DNA from: Gammaproteobacteria bacterium
GTDB lineage: Bacteria; Pseudomonadota; Gammaproteobacteria; Pseudomonadales; Halieaceae
Length of the DNA: 64,000 nt
Direction: 5' to 3'
NCBI GenBank assembly: GCA_024742415.1
Contig: JANSYN010000004.1
Location: 124,001 to 188,000 of the forward strand
Both the position numbers and the translations under genes were made by a program. Position 1 is the stretch's first letter; the number at the start of each line of letters is the position of its first letter. Under the pieces are notes generated by a model, which ran no database searches, was not told the origin of the DNA, and worked only from the letters and a program-made list of their open reading frames with translations. Positions 1 to 8,465 of this stretch are shown here, in pieces.

Positions 1-195
1 AGGTGTATTCGTGTTGCAGCAAAGATCAACGCAACGATCATGCCAAAGCGCGGCTATCATAGTCATTTTTGGTGTCAGTACAATGAAAGACAGCAGAAAC
101 AAGTCACAGTTCCACCGCGCACGGCGCTTGTAATGGCCCATGGAATAGCGATACTTAGCGCCTTCTCACATTTTAATAATCAACAGGGAGAACAC

Positions 196-1731
196 ATGCG
201 CTTATCACCTGTCCTGCCGGCGCTCTTGCTGCTTCTGGGCAGTCTTGTCGCGTTGCCGTCGGCCGCCGCTGGCAAACCCAACATACTGGTCATCTGGGGT
301 GACGATATCGGTATTACTAATATCAGTGCCTACAGCGATGGCATCATGGGCTATCGCACGCCCAACATCGATCGCATCGCCAATGAGGGCATCCGGTTTA
401 CTGACTACTACGGTGACCAGAGTTGTACCGCTGGCCGCTCCAGTTTTATCACCGGTCAAAGCCCCCTGCGTACCGGCCTGAGCAAGGTCGGTCTGCCTGG
501 CGCAGCGCTGGGTTTGCAAGACCGCGACGTGACGATCGCGGAAGTGTTGAAAACCCAGGGCTATGCCACCGGCCAGTTCGGTAAAAACCACCTGGGGGAC
601 AAGGACGAGTTCCTGCCGACGGATCACGGCTTCGACGAGTTTTTTGGCAACCTCTACCACCTGAACGCGGAAGAGGAGCCCGAAGACGTGGATTACCCCA
701 AGGATCCGGCGTTTCGCAAGATGTTTGGTCCGCGCGGCGTGATTCGCTCCTACGCGGATGGGCGGGTGGAAGATACCGGGGCGCTGACACGCAAGCGTAT
801 GGAGACGGTCGATGAAGAATTCGTCGCAGCAGCGCGCAAGTTCATCGATAAATCGGTCAAGGCCGGCACGCCGTTTTTTGTCTGGCTGAACACCACTGGA
901 ATGCATTTTCGCACGCACCCCGCGCCAAAACATATTGGCAAGTCGGGGCAGGATTTTTATAACGACGTGATGGTCGCCCACGACGAACTCGTTGGGCAGA
1001 TGCTGGATCAGCTCGACGCGCTGAAGATTGCTGACAATACGATCGTATTTTACTCCACCGACAACGGCGTGCACTACAACACCTGGCCGGATGCGGGGAT
1101 AACCCCGTTCCGCAGCGAAAAGAACTCCAACTGGGAGGGTGCCTACCGGGTGCCGGCCGTGGTGCGCTGGCCGGCGCAGATTGCGCCGGGCCAGGTCTCG
1201 AATGCTGTCATGTCTCACCTGGACTGGATGCCGACACTGGCGGCCGCAGCCGGCGACGCTAACCTGAAGGCGGAGCTTCTCAAGGGTCGCCAGATCGGTT
1301 CGAAACGGTCGCGGCTGCACCTGGACGGCTATAACTTTCTGCCGTTTCTCGTTGGACAGACCACCCAGTCGCCGCGCCGCGAGTTTATCTATCATTCGGA
1401 CGAGGGCATGCCGGTGGGTGTGCGCGTGGACGATTGGAAGATCGTCTATGCCGAGAACCGTGCTCGCACCATGGCGTTGTGGGCAGAGCCGTTTGTCACA
1501 CTGCGCATGTTTAAAATTTTCCATTTGCGGCGTGACCCCTACGAGCGTGCAGACCTGAATTCCAACACCTACTGGGACTGGATGATCGACAAGGCCGCCC
1601 AGGGCTATCGTGGTTCTGCGGTAACCACTCGTTACCTGCAGACCTTCAAGGCGTTTCCACCGAGTCAGCGGCCGGATTCATGGTCGATAGACAAGCTGAC
1701 AGATCGCTTCCTGAACTTTGACAAGCAATGA
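196..1731 (+). CDS. Exported sulfatase (arylsulfatase family)
   Basis: Hydrolyses sulfate esters, probably in the periplasm. The 511-residue product begins with a cleavable signal peptide (hydrophobic residues 8-20, small residues around 22-25). Metal-binding Asp36-Asp37 sit in the VIWGDDIG motif. C77-T-A-G-R81 is the sulfatase signature in which Cys is converted to formylglycine. FGKNHLGD and STDNG are further family motifs. The reading frame is open from 40, but the ATG at 196 has a GGGAG box 8-12 bases upstream and places the signal peptide at the N-terminus. No dedicated formylglycine-generating enzyme is in the window. The substrate is unknown; sulfated sterols or polysaccharides are possible. 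Confidence 0.93.
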   Translation: MRLSPVLPALLLLLGSLVALPSAAAGKPNILVIWGDDIGITNISAYSDGIMGYRTPNIDRIANEGIRFTDYYGDQSCTAGRSSFITGQSPLRTGLSKVGLPGAALGLQDRDVTIAEVLKTQGYATGQFGKNHLGDKDEFLPTDHGFDEFFGNLYHLNAEEEPEDVDYPKDPAFRKMFGPRGVIRSYADGRVEDTGALTRKRMETVDEEFVAAARKFIDKSVKAGTPFFVWLNTTGMHFRTHPAPKHIGKSGQDFYNDVMVAHDELVGQMLDQLDALKIADNTIVFYSTDNGVHYNTWPDAGITPFRSEKNSNWEGAYRVPAVVRWPAQIAPGQVSNAVMSHLDWMPTLAAAAGDANLKAELLKGRQIGSKRSRLHLDGYNFLPFLVGQTTQSPRREFIYHSDEGMPVGVRVDDWKIVYAENRARTMALWAEPFVTLRMFKIFHLRRDPYERADLNSNTYWDWMIDKAAQGYRGSAVTTRYLQTFKAFPPSQRPDSWSIDKLTDRFLNFDKQ

Positions 1732-2237
1732 AAGGCGGTGGCATGGTGTCCGGGGTCGCAGGTAGCGCAAGGGGTCTCTTGAGCGCGCTGTGCAAGGTCA
1801 TCGCAACTGTGCTCCTGCTGGCTGGCGCAGGGCTGCCGGCGCAGGGCAATGAGGCCCCGCCCGAGGGTTTGCTGACCGTGGAGGTGGCGGGTCTGGCGGG
1901 CGAATCGGGCTCGGTTTACATAGCGGTCTACAACAGCGCAGAAACCTGGCTGGGCGATGCGCCCGTCGACTTCAGGCAGGTTGATATACAGGAAGCCCTG
2001 GACCGGGAGTTGGTGGTGGCCAATCTGGTACTGCCAGTGGGCGAGTACGCGTTATCGGTTTTTTATGACGTGAATGCCAATGGCGAGCTGGATACTAGTT
2101 TTATTGGCATGCCGAAGGAGCCCATTGCTTTGTCGAACGATGCCCGTGCGAAATTTGGCCCGCCCAGGTACAGCGATGCAAAGTTCCAGTTGAGTCTTGA
2201 GCCTGTGATCCAGCGCATTACCATGCGCGTTTTCTGA
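1728..2237 (+). CDS. DUF2141 exported protein
   Basis: This 169-residue protein overlaps the sulfatase stop codon by ATGA, so the two are probably translationally coupled. A hydrophobic segment at about residues 17-38 ending in small residues looks like a signal peptide. The body matches the DUF2141 pattern: YDVNANGELD around residue 110, then IGMPKEP and FGPPRYSDA, and a C-terminal aromatic residue. DUF2141 proteins are small beta-rich secreted proteins of unknown function. An in-frame ATG at 1743 preceded by a purine-rich stretch is an alternative start. Confidence 0.85.
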   Translation: MKGGGMVSGVAGSARGLLSALCKVIATVLLLAGAGLPAQGNEAPPEGLLTVEVAGLAGESGSVYIAVYNSAETWLGDAPVDFRQVDIQEALDRELVVANLVLPVGEYALSVFYDVNANGELDTSFIGMPKEPIALSNDARAKFGPPRYSDAKFQLSLEPVIQRITMRVF

Positions 2238-2401
2238 TGCGTTAAACAGGCCTTTGCTGTTTTGGTAATTCTCCACAATACCTTGGAATTGCGGTGTTAT
2301 TTTTGTGTGTTGTTGCACAAATGGCTGCCGGTGTATTGCGTCGGTTCGCCAGAAGCTGCTATTTACTAGCGTAGGCAGGGTGTAGTTTTCGGGGTGAGCG
2401 T

Positions 2402-2617
2402 GTGTCGAGCGCGATGAACGAAGAAGTAGCGTTGGAATTATCGTCCAGCGAGGCATTTCGCCTCAGGATGGAAAGCCAGTGTCAGCAGATTGAGCAGTAC
2501 CAGCTCACCGAACAGCGCGATTGTGGGCGTGACCTCAGCCTTGATGAGGCGGCGCTGGAATGGATCGAGCGCTACGCCGCAGAATTTTCCCAGGACTGCG
2601 CATCGTCCGTCGATTGA
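2402..2617 (+). CDS. Small hypothetical protein with EWIERYA motif
   Basis: A 71-residue acidic protein starting at GTG 2402 behind a GGGGTGA box (2391-2397); ATG 2414 is the alternative. Residues 40-62 read as a LSLDEAALEWIERYAAEFSQ helix. This pattern resembles small uncharacterised proteins of gammaproteobacteria that end in a WIxxYAxxF motif. No membrane segment or catalytic motif is visible, and the function is unknown. It is separated from DUF2141 by 164 bases with no evident structure. Confidence 0.6.
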   Translation: MSSAMNEEVALELSSSEAFRLRMESQCQQIEQYQLTEQRDCGRDLSLDEAALEWIERYAAEFSQDCASSVD

Positions 2618-2703
2618 AGCCTCGCCCCAACCGTCTGCTGTGCAGTGTCTGGCCCATAAGCAGGTGACAAGGCGCCCTGTTTGTGACGGGCTGAACCCGC
2701 CGC

Positions 2704-3060
2704 CTAACTCTTGAAATTCTCCGGCCCCCAGTAGGCCTTCATGTCGATGATCTTGCCGTCATCGTTGAAGTAAAAAACATCGATGATGTCGATCGTGCTG
2801 TCCCCCATCAAGACCTGGAACGGGAACGCAGCGGCGGTGCCGGCGCAGCGCACGTCACCGGTCAACTTGAGTTTGGCGCCCGAGCTGAGTGCGTTTTCGT
2901 AGAAAGCGCAGATCGCCTCGATACCCTCATGCAGGTCGGTACCCACCGGATCCTCCACCCGGGCGTCAGCGGCGAACAGGTCTTTGATGATATTGATGTC
3001 CTGCGTGGCGAAGGCCTCCACGTAGCGGTGTACTGCGTTGATCTTGTCGCTGACTTCCAT
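2704..3060 (-). CDS. Ketosteroid isomerase-like (steroid Delta-isomerase, NTF2 fold)
   Basis: A 118-residue single-domain protein. It aligns by eye along its length with bacterial 3-oxo-Delta5-steroid isomerase. Y13 in RYV, D37 in VEDPVGT and D94 in IDIIDVF correspond to the catalytic Tyr14, Asp38 and Asp99 of the Comamonas enzyme. The KAYWGPEN ending is also typical. The family moves a double bond in conjugation with a ketone. An AGGAGA box lies upstream of the ATG. It is the last gene of a leftward operon with two acyl-CoA dehydrogenases, supporting steroid or isoprenoid catabolism. All three catalytic residues are present, so activity is plausible, but SnoaL-type proteins share the fold. 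Confidence 0.85.
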   Translation of the reverse strand: MEVSDKINAVHRYVEAFATQDINIIKDLFAADARVEDPVGTDLHEGIEAICAFYENALSSGAKLKLTGDVRCAGTAAAFPFQVLMGDSTIDIIDVFYFNDDGKIIDMKAYWGPENFKS

Positions 3061-3074
3061 TGGCTAATCTCCTG

Positions 3075-4214
3075 TTAGTATCCGCAAAGGCGGGCGTAGC
3101 GATCTTTGTGAAAGCCGGTATCACCCAGGATTTGAATGGCCACGCGCGCACGCTTGAGAAAGAAACCGATCTCCAGAGCATCGGTGACGCCAATACCGCC
3201 ATGCATTTGCACGGCCTCGTTGGTGGTTAGTGTGACCAGGTCATTCAGTCTGGCCTTGGCCAGGCTCGCCAGCAGCGGTAGTTGCTCGGGTGTTTCATCA
3301 ACGGCGGACAGCGCCTGCAGCATGACGGATCGACACAGCTCGATCTCCGACTGCATATGTGCCGCGCGGTGCTGCAGGGCCTGAAAGCTGCCAATCAATG
3401 CGCCGAACTGCTCGCGCTCCTTCAGATACTGCACAGTGCGCTCAAAGCACTCCAGCGCATAGCCCATCATTTCCGCGGCAATGGCGATGCGGCCGCGATC
3501 CAGCAGGGCTTCAAGAAACGTCCAGGCCTTGCCGTTTTCACCCAGCAGGTCGGCGCTGTCAATGTGTACATCTTCGAACGCGATGTTCGCCGCGTTGCGG
3601 CTGTCGGCCATGAAGGTGCGCTCTACACTGACGCCGTCGGCGCTGCGATCGACCAGGAACAGGCTTAGCCCCTCTGTGTCGTTGGTGTCGCCCGAGACGC
3701 GCGCAACCACAAGCAGTTTGTCGGCGCTGTGTCCGTCCAGCACAAAGCACTTCTTGCCGTTGATGACATAGCCATTGGCCGTTTCGCCGGCAGTAGTAGC
3801 GATGTGTGTGGGCCTGTGGTGGTGTGTTTCCTCAAGGGCAAGCGCCAGCGTCAGCTCACCGCTGGCGATGGCCGGCAGCAGCGCCTGTTTCTGTGCGTCG
3901 TTGCCCGCCAGAAGCAGTGCAGAGGCGCCCAGCACGGCCGAAGCGAATAGCGGCGATGCCGCCAGAGTACGACCCGACTCTTCCAGTACCACGCCCAGGC
4001 CAGTGAAGCCGAAGTCGGCGCCGCCATAGTCCTCGGGCAAAATAATCCCGGCCCAGCCCATTTGCGCCATTGCCTGCCACAGTTGCGTGGAGTAACCCGT
4101 CGCGTCTTTGCTGTCGCGCAGTTTGCGCAGTGCTTCTACAGGCGCGTTCTCGCTAAAGAAACTACGTGCGGTGTCCTGCAGGAAGCGTTGTTCTTCATTC
4201 AATACCAGGCTCAT
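3075..4214 (-). CDS. Acyl-CoA dehydrogenase, subunit lacking an obvious catalytic Glu
   Basis: A 379-residue flavoprotein of the acyl-CoA dehydrogenase fold: N-terminal helices (1-120), beta domain (120-230, ending AFEDVHI), and a C-terminal helical domain with REQFGALIGSFQALQH and VQMHGGIGVTD. The usual catalytic Glu positions are not occupied. The C-terminal YEGT equivalent reads ILGDT (362-366), and the helix-G position reads LLDRGR (237-242). It starts 2 bases after the stop of the other dehydrogenase with its own GGAG site. Adjacent dissimilar dehydrogenases forming heterotetramers are known for cholesterol side-chain enzymes such as FadE28-FadE29 of Mycobacterium. The same arrangement is inferred here. 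Confidence 0.9.
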   Translation of the reverse strand: MSLVLNEEQRFLQDTARSFFSENAPVEALRKLRDSKDATGYSTQLWQAMAQMGWAGIILPEDYGGADFGFTGLGVVLEESGRTLAASPLFASAVLGASALLLAGNDAQKQALLPAIASGELTLALALEETHHHRPTHIATTAGETANGYVINGKKCFVLDGHSADKLLVVARVSGDTNDTEGLSLFLVDRSADGVSVERTFMADSRNAANIAFEDVHIDSADLLGENGKAWTFLEALLDRGRIAIAAEMMGYALECFERTVQYLKEREQFGALIGSFQALQHRAAHMQSEIELCRSVMLQALSAVDETPEQLPLLASLAKARLNDLVTLTTNEAVQMHGGIGVTDALEIGFFLKRARVAIQILGDTGFHKDRYARLCGY

Positions 4215-4216
4215 AG

Positions 4217-5413
4217 TCAGGACTCCCCGCCCTGTGGCAGTTCAAGCACGTTCTTGGCAATGACGTTCAGCTGGATCTCTGACGTGCCGCCGGCGATGGT
4301 CATTGCATAGCTCATGGCCCATAACCGGGTGGTGTCGATTTCTGACTGGGTGAAGGCGTCGCCTTCCCAGCCGACGCCGCGGCTGCCCATGATGGCCAGC
4401 AGCAGTTCGCTCTTGGCTTTTTCCGCCTCGGTGCCTACGTACTTCATGATGAGAGGCGCAGCGCTGCGTATGCCGGCGATCTTTTCCTCAAAGGTGCGGA
4501 AGTGAGTGAGTCCCACCGCGTGCATCTGCATGTCGTAGTCCACCAGGCGGCTGCGTAGTTCAGCGTCGACAATCTTGCCGTCGTCAAACTCCAGGTACTC
4601 GCGCGCGGCGGTGTTGGGAACAAGCACGTGGCGCGGGGAGTCGCTGCCAATCTCGGACATCAGTTTGCGCTCATGCACCAGTAGCGCCTTGGCGACAGAC
4701 CAGCCTTCATTGAGTTTGCCAACGAGGTTCTCCTTGGGTACGCGCACCGCGTCGAAAAAGGTCTGGCAGAACTCGGATTCACCGCTGATCAACTCAATGG
4801 GAGTGGTGCTGACGCCCGGGTCATCCATGTCGATGAGCAGGAAACTGATACCCTCCTGTTTTTTGGCATCTGGATCAGTGCGCACCAGGCAGAAGATCCA
4901 ATCGCATTCGTCGGCTTTGGTTGTCCAGATTTTACTGCCAGTGACCAGGAAGTGATCGCCGATGTCCTCGGCCTTGCACTGCAAGCTGGCAAGGTCCGAG
5001 CCAGAGCCCGGTTCCGAATAGCCCTGGCACCAGCGTGTTTCTCCATTGACGATGGCACGCAGGTGTTTTTGCTTCTGTGCTTCCGTACCGTATTCCAGCA
5101 ACGCGGGCCCAAGCATCCACAGCCCGAGGCCAAAAATAGGCTTGCGCGCGTTGATCTTCTTCATTTCCTCGGTGATGATTTTGGCTTGCTGGGGCGACAG
5201 ATCGGCGCCGCCGTAAGCAGCGGGCCACTCCGGTGCGATCCAGCCCTTGTCGCGCATCCGTTCAAACCACAGGCGCGCATCTTCGCTGGCAAAGCTCCCG
5301 TTGCGGCCGCCCCAGTACTGCTCCTGGGCTTGCATGGGCTCGCGTTGCGAGGCGGGACAGTTTTCTTCAAGCCACTGGCTGACGTGCTGCCTAAATTGTT
5401 CCAGATCTTCCAA
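4217..5413 (-). CDS. Acyl-CoA dehydrogenase, probable catalytic subunit
   Basis: A 398-residue acyl-CoA dehydrogenase with GYSEPGSGSDLASL (131-144, flavin contact) and FDAVRVPKENLVG (220-232). IAGGTSEIQ (373-381) occupies the place where medium-chain enzymes have the catalytic Glu, and here it is Gly. Instead H247-E248-R-K places a Glu where isovaleryl-CoA dehydrogenase has its base (LDLER motif). Translation appears to start at TTG 5413, supported by a CGGGAG site 7 bases upstream; no better ATG is near. It is first in a tight operon with the second dehydrogenase and the isomerase-like gene. The substrate is probably a bulky acyl-CoA, such as a steroid side chain, but this is inferred. Confidence 0.9.
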   Translation of the reverse strand: MEDLEQFRQHVSQWLEENCPASQREPMQAQEQYWGGRNGSFASEDARLWFERMRDKGWIAPEWPAAYGGADLSPQQAKIITEEMKKINARKPIFGLGLWMLGPALLEYGTEAQKQKHLRAIVNGETRWCQGYSEPGSGSDLASLQCKAEDIGDHFLVTGSKIWTTKADECDWIFCLVRTDPDAKKQEGISFLLIDMDDPGVSTTPIELISGESEFCQTFFDAVRVPKENLVGKLNEGWSVAKALLVHERKLMSEIGSDSPRHVLVPNTAAREYLEFDDGKIVDAELRSRLVDYDMQMHAVGLTHFRTFEEKIAGIRSAAPLIMKYVGTEAEKAKSELLLAIMGSRGVGWEGDAFTQSEIDTTRLWAMSYAMTIAGGTSEIQLNVIAKNVLELPQGGES

Positions 5414-5420
5414 AATCTTG

Positions 5421-5426
5421 CTCCCG
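5421..5426 (-). promoter_or_regulatory. Ribosome binding site deciding a TTG start
   Basis: On the minus strand this reads CGGGAG and ends 7 bases before TTG 5413. It is the only good site near the N-terminus of the upstream acyl-CoA dehydrogenase, and the next Met codon lies well inside the conserved domain. Confidence 0.6.
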
Positions 5427-5692
5427 GAGGCTGTCCTTGGCGGACATCATTACAAAGTGTGCTCAGTGCGGTGAACTGGCGAGGACGTATGATACGAGGG
5501 GTGCCGCGGCAGTTAAAGGTACAGCGCCAGCCGTACAAAGCAATGGCTTAATAAGTCAGCCCGCGTTGACGAAAAAGCCCAGTGTCTTGTCCCGATTAAA
5601 TGGACAAGCGCGGTTTGCTGCCATGAACCGGGTGGTTTGACGCCAGCGGTCACGGACAGGCATGCTGCGGTCTTTTTTGCGAGACGGCAACT

Positions 5693-6442
5693 ATGCAGCG
5701 ATTCTCAAACAAGGTGGCATTGATAACAGGCTCCGCTGGCGGCATCGGCAAGGCGGCCGCGCAACGCATTGCCCAGGAGGGCGGCGCGGTGTTCTGTGTT
5801 GACCTCAATGAAGCCGCGGTGCAGGCAACGGTTGCCGAAATCACCCAGGCCGGCGGCGATGCGACGGCGTATGCCTGCGACGTTAGCGATGAAAGCAGTG
5901 TGCAGGCGTGTATCGAAGCCTGTGTGGCAAAGTACGGTGCGATCTACGCGCTGGTGAATATGGCGGGCATTCTGCGCTTTGACGATACCTGTGCGCTGCA
6001 CAGCACTGACTGGCAGCGCGTTATCGATATCAACCTCACCGGTACCATGTACCTCTGCCGCGCTGCCCTGCCGCACCTGATCGAGAGTCAGGGCAGTATT
6101 GTCAACGCGGCTTCAACGGCTGCGCTGTCTGGCCTGCCCTGTGGCCTGGCCTATTCCGCCAGCAAAGGCGGCGTATTGGCGATGACGCGCAGCATCGCGG
6201 TTGAGTACGCCAAGCGTGGCGTGCGCGCCAATTGTATTTGTCCGGGTGATATCAAAACCGATATGGCAAAGGGCATCGCCTTTCCCGACAGCATGGACTG
6301 GGATTTAATGCCCCGCATACAGTCCATCAGCGGCCCCAAGGGCGCGGAGACCGTGGCTGGCGTGATCGCCATGCTGGCATCGGAAGATGGCGTGCACATC
6401 ACCGGTGAGGATATCCGTGTTGATGGCGGCACGCTCTCCTGA
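5693..6442 (+). CDS. SDR family oxidoreductase
   Basis: A 249-residue classical short-chain dehydrogenase. It has TGSAGGIG at 12-19 for the NAD(P) cofactor and VNMAG (88-92) in place of the usual NNAG. N114, S141, Y154 and K158 (YSASK) form the catalytic tetrad. D37 after the second strand suggests NAD preference. It ends in the usual ITGEDIRVDGG pattern. It is divergent from the acyl-CoA dehydrogenase operon across a 279-base spacer and convergent with the HtrA gene. A hydroxy-to-keto oxidation in the same catabolic route is inferred; the substrate cannot be read from sequence. Confidence 0.92.
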   Translation: MQRFSNKVALITGSAGGIGKAAAQRIAQEGGAVFCVDLNEAAVQATVAEITQAGGDATAYACDVSDESSVQACIEACVAKYGAIYALVNMAGILRFDDTCALHSTDWQRVIDINLTGTMYLCRAALPHLIESQGSIVNAASTAALSGLPCGLAYSASKGGVLAMTRSIAVEYAKRGVRANCICPGDIKTDMAKGIAFPDSMDWDLMPRIQSISGPKGAETVAGVIAMLASEDGVHITGEDIRVDGGTLS

Positions 6443-6463
6443 GTCGCAGGCCGTGGGCGACGC

Positions 6464-7525
6464 TTACTGGGATTCGATCAGACGAACGCGATAGCGCTTC
6501 GTTGTATCGCCGAGCCGGGTTTCAATCGTGATTTTATCGCCGGGCTTGCGCGCCTCAATGGCGCTGAAGTAATCGTCGTGACTGCGTATGGGTTTGTCGT
6601 CAATGGCCGTTATGATATCGCCGAGCACGATGTCGCCGCGTCCGTTGCGCCATGCGCCCACCATGCCTGCTTCAGCCGCCGGCAGCCCCGGGAATACGTG
6701 CACCAGTGGCAGCCCCTCGATGCGATAGCGGCGCACCCAGCTATCGCTGGCCAGCTCGACACCAATCATTGGCCGCAGGACTTTGCCGTAGGCAATGAGC
6801 TGCGGCACGACATCCTTCACCGTATTCACGGGTATGGCAAAGCCAATGCCGGCACTCGCGCCTGAGGGGCTGTAAATAGCGGTGTTTACGCCGATGAGCT
6901 GTCCCAGGGAATTGAGCAGGGGGCCGCCGGAGTTGCCAGGGTTGATCGCCGCGTCAGTCTGGATCACCCCGCGTATCTTGCGATTCCCAGGGGCGCGTAT
7001 TTCACGGCCCAGGGCGCTGACAATGCCTGTGGTCAGCGTCGTGTCCAGCCCGAAAGGGTTGCCGATGGCCAGCACCTTGCGGCCAACCGTGAGCTCCGAG
7101 GAGTCACCCAGTGGCAGCTCGATGAGATCATCCGGTGGTGACTCAATGCGCAGGACGGCCAGGTCTTTTTCCGGTGCCACGCCGATCACAGTGGCTGCGT
7201 GGTCACTGCGATCGGGCAGGGTGACGGTCAGGCGGTGTGCGCCCGCAATCACGTGAAAGTTGGTGACGATAAGACCCTGCTTGTCCCAGACGAAGCCCGT
7301 GCCACTGCCGCGCGGAATTTCGCGGACATCGAGGCTGAACAGGCTGCGTCGCAGTGCAGTATTGGTGACGTAGACGACTGCAGGGCTGGCCTTGCGAAAA
7401 ATCTCTGTGGTGTTGGCCTCGTCTTCAGTCGCGAAGCTGAGGTAGTCCAGCTCGCTGGCTTGAGCGGCGAGTGCAGCCCATGTCAGCCACGCGACAAGCC
7501 AGATGCCCAGTACACGGCGGTACAT
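6464..7525 (-). CDS. HtrA/DegS-like trypsin-type serine protease with one PDZ domain
   Basis: A 353-residue envelope protease. An N-terminal hydrophobic segment (residues 7-23) is a signal peptide or anchor. The trypsin-like domain carries H91 (TNFHV), D121 (DLAVLR) and S199 (GNSGGPL). A single PDZ domain covers about 255-345. One PDZ and a short N-terminal anchor resemble DegS more than DegP. The frame is open upstream to 7609, but ATG 7525 has AGAGGT at good spacing and follows the DUF1499 stop by 13 bases. The two are probably co-transcribed. Confidence 0.92.
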   Translation of the reverse strand: MYRRVLGIWLVAWLTWAALAAQASELDYLSFATEDEANTTEIFRKASPAVVYVTNTALRRSLFSLDVREIPRGSGTGFVWDKQGLIVTNFHVIAGAHRLTVTLPDRSDHAATVIGVAPEKDLAVLRIESPPDDLIELPLGDSSELTVGRKVLAIGNPFGLDTTLTTGIVSALGREIRAPGNRKIRGVIQTDAAINPGNSGGPLLNSLGQLIGVNTAIYSPSGASAGIGFAIPVNTVKDVVPQLIAYGKVLRPMIGVELASDSWVRRYRIEGLPLVHVFPGLPAAEAGMVGAWRNGRGDIVLGDIITAIDDKPIRSHDDYFSAIEARKPGDKITIETRLGDTTKRYRVRLIESQ

Positions 7526-7538
7526 CCGGTGACCTCTT

Positions 7539-8261
7539 CTAGCCGGCGTTAAACGCATCGATGAAGCTGCGTATACGTGCCGCGTTGGCGCCAAGATCAC
7601 TCTCGCCAACGCGCGACACCGAGCGCAGGTCGATCACCGAGCCGCCGGCATCGGGGCGAATGCGAATGACCACGTCATCCTTGAACAGCATGATCCCCGT
7701 GGTGGCGACGGCCTCGATGACACCAGCGGTTTCGTTCTGGTGGTAGATTGCCCAATCCATCTCCTGGGCAATTTGCAGGGCGCGTTCAAACGCTGCCGCG
7801 GGATTCAGGCTCGATTGCACAGGTGCCAGGTCAGCATAGGCCGCTTGCTGCTGGGCAATCACCTCGGGCTTGATGGTCAGCGGATTGGCACCGTCACCGC
7901 GCTGGCTGGCCGCCATGGCGAACACCGGCGGGTCGGCGGTGTCAGTGGTGATGTCATGGATGCGCGGGTGGTCGCCTGCGCCCAAAGTGATGGACAGCAG
8001 GGCGATGGTGCCGGGCAGGGTGAACAGGGCACGTGCGCGCACCGCGCTGCGATGCTCAGCCCATTTTGGCAGCAGCATTGCGAGCACGAAGAAAATGAGC
8101 AGCACAATGCTGCCGAAGCAGGCCAGTGCATAGAGCAGTAAACCCTGCTGCCAGGCGCCGGAACGCACCGTCAGTACCGCCAGTGGCAGTATGATCAGGA
8201 AGGTGATCGCAAGGTAGCCTGTCCAGGTAATGGCGCGCGGTGGCTGTGCTGTCTGATTCAT
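7539..8261 (-). CDS. DUF1499 membrane protein
   Basis: A 240-residue protein with three hydrophobic segments in the first 100 residues, followed by a DUF1499 domain. The domain is recognised by the RIHDITTDTADPPVF motif, by DDVVIRIRPD, and by the closing SRVGESDLGANAARI. The function of DUF1499 is unknown. The frame is open to 8447, but ATG 8261 has GAAGGA upstream and puts the first hydrophobic helix near the N-terminus. It lies upstream of the HtrA-like protease, probably in one operon, and diverges from the SDR at 8466. Confidence 0.88.
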   Translation of the reverse strand: MNQTAQPPRAITWTGYLAITFLIILPLAVLTVRSGAWQQGLLLYALACFGSIVLLIFFVLAMLLPKWAEHRSAVRARALFTLPGTIALLSITLGAGDHPRIHDITTDTADPPVFAMAASQRGDGANPLTIKPEVIAQQQAAYADLAPVQSSLNPAAAFERALQIAQEMDWAIYHQNETAGVIEAVATTGIMLFKDDVVIRIRPDAGGSVIDLRSVSRVGESDLGANAARIRSFIDAFNAG

Positions 8262-8465
8262 GCTTGAGTGTCCTTCGAGGGTAAATGCTGTGGCGACAAG
8301 AATACTACTGGCGCCGGGTGCTGGCGAGTGCGGCAACGGTTCAATTGGGTAGGCCCGCAGGCGGTTTGCCCGGCTGGTGTTTGAGCTGTGCCCCGGCTTT
8401 TGCTTAACTTGCGCGCTGACAGCGCGGGAAACAACTCGTAGCAGCAATCACCTGGAGAGAAACCG

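Noticed and set aside
205-1524. 439-residue open frame on the minus strand inside the sulfatase gene
   Set aside because: It mirrors the sulfatase coding frame, has no recognisable motif and no ribosome site. High GC makes long antisense frames common here.
5437-5640. 67-residue frame with CAQCGE in the spacer between the dehydrogenase operon and the SDR
   Set aside because: A single CxxC without a partner motif, a TTG start without a good site, and no neighbours suggest chance.
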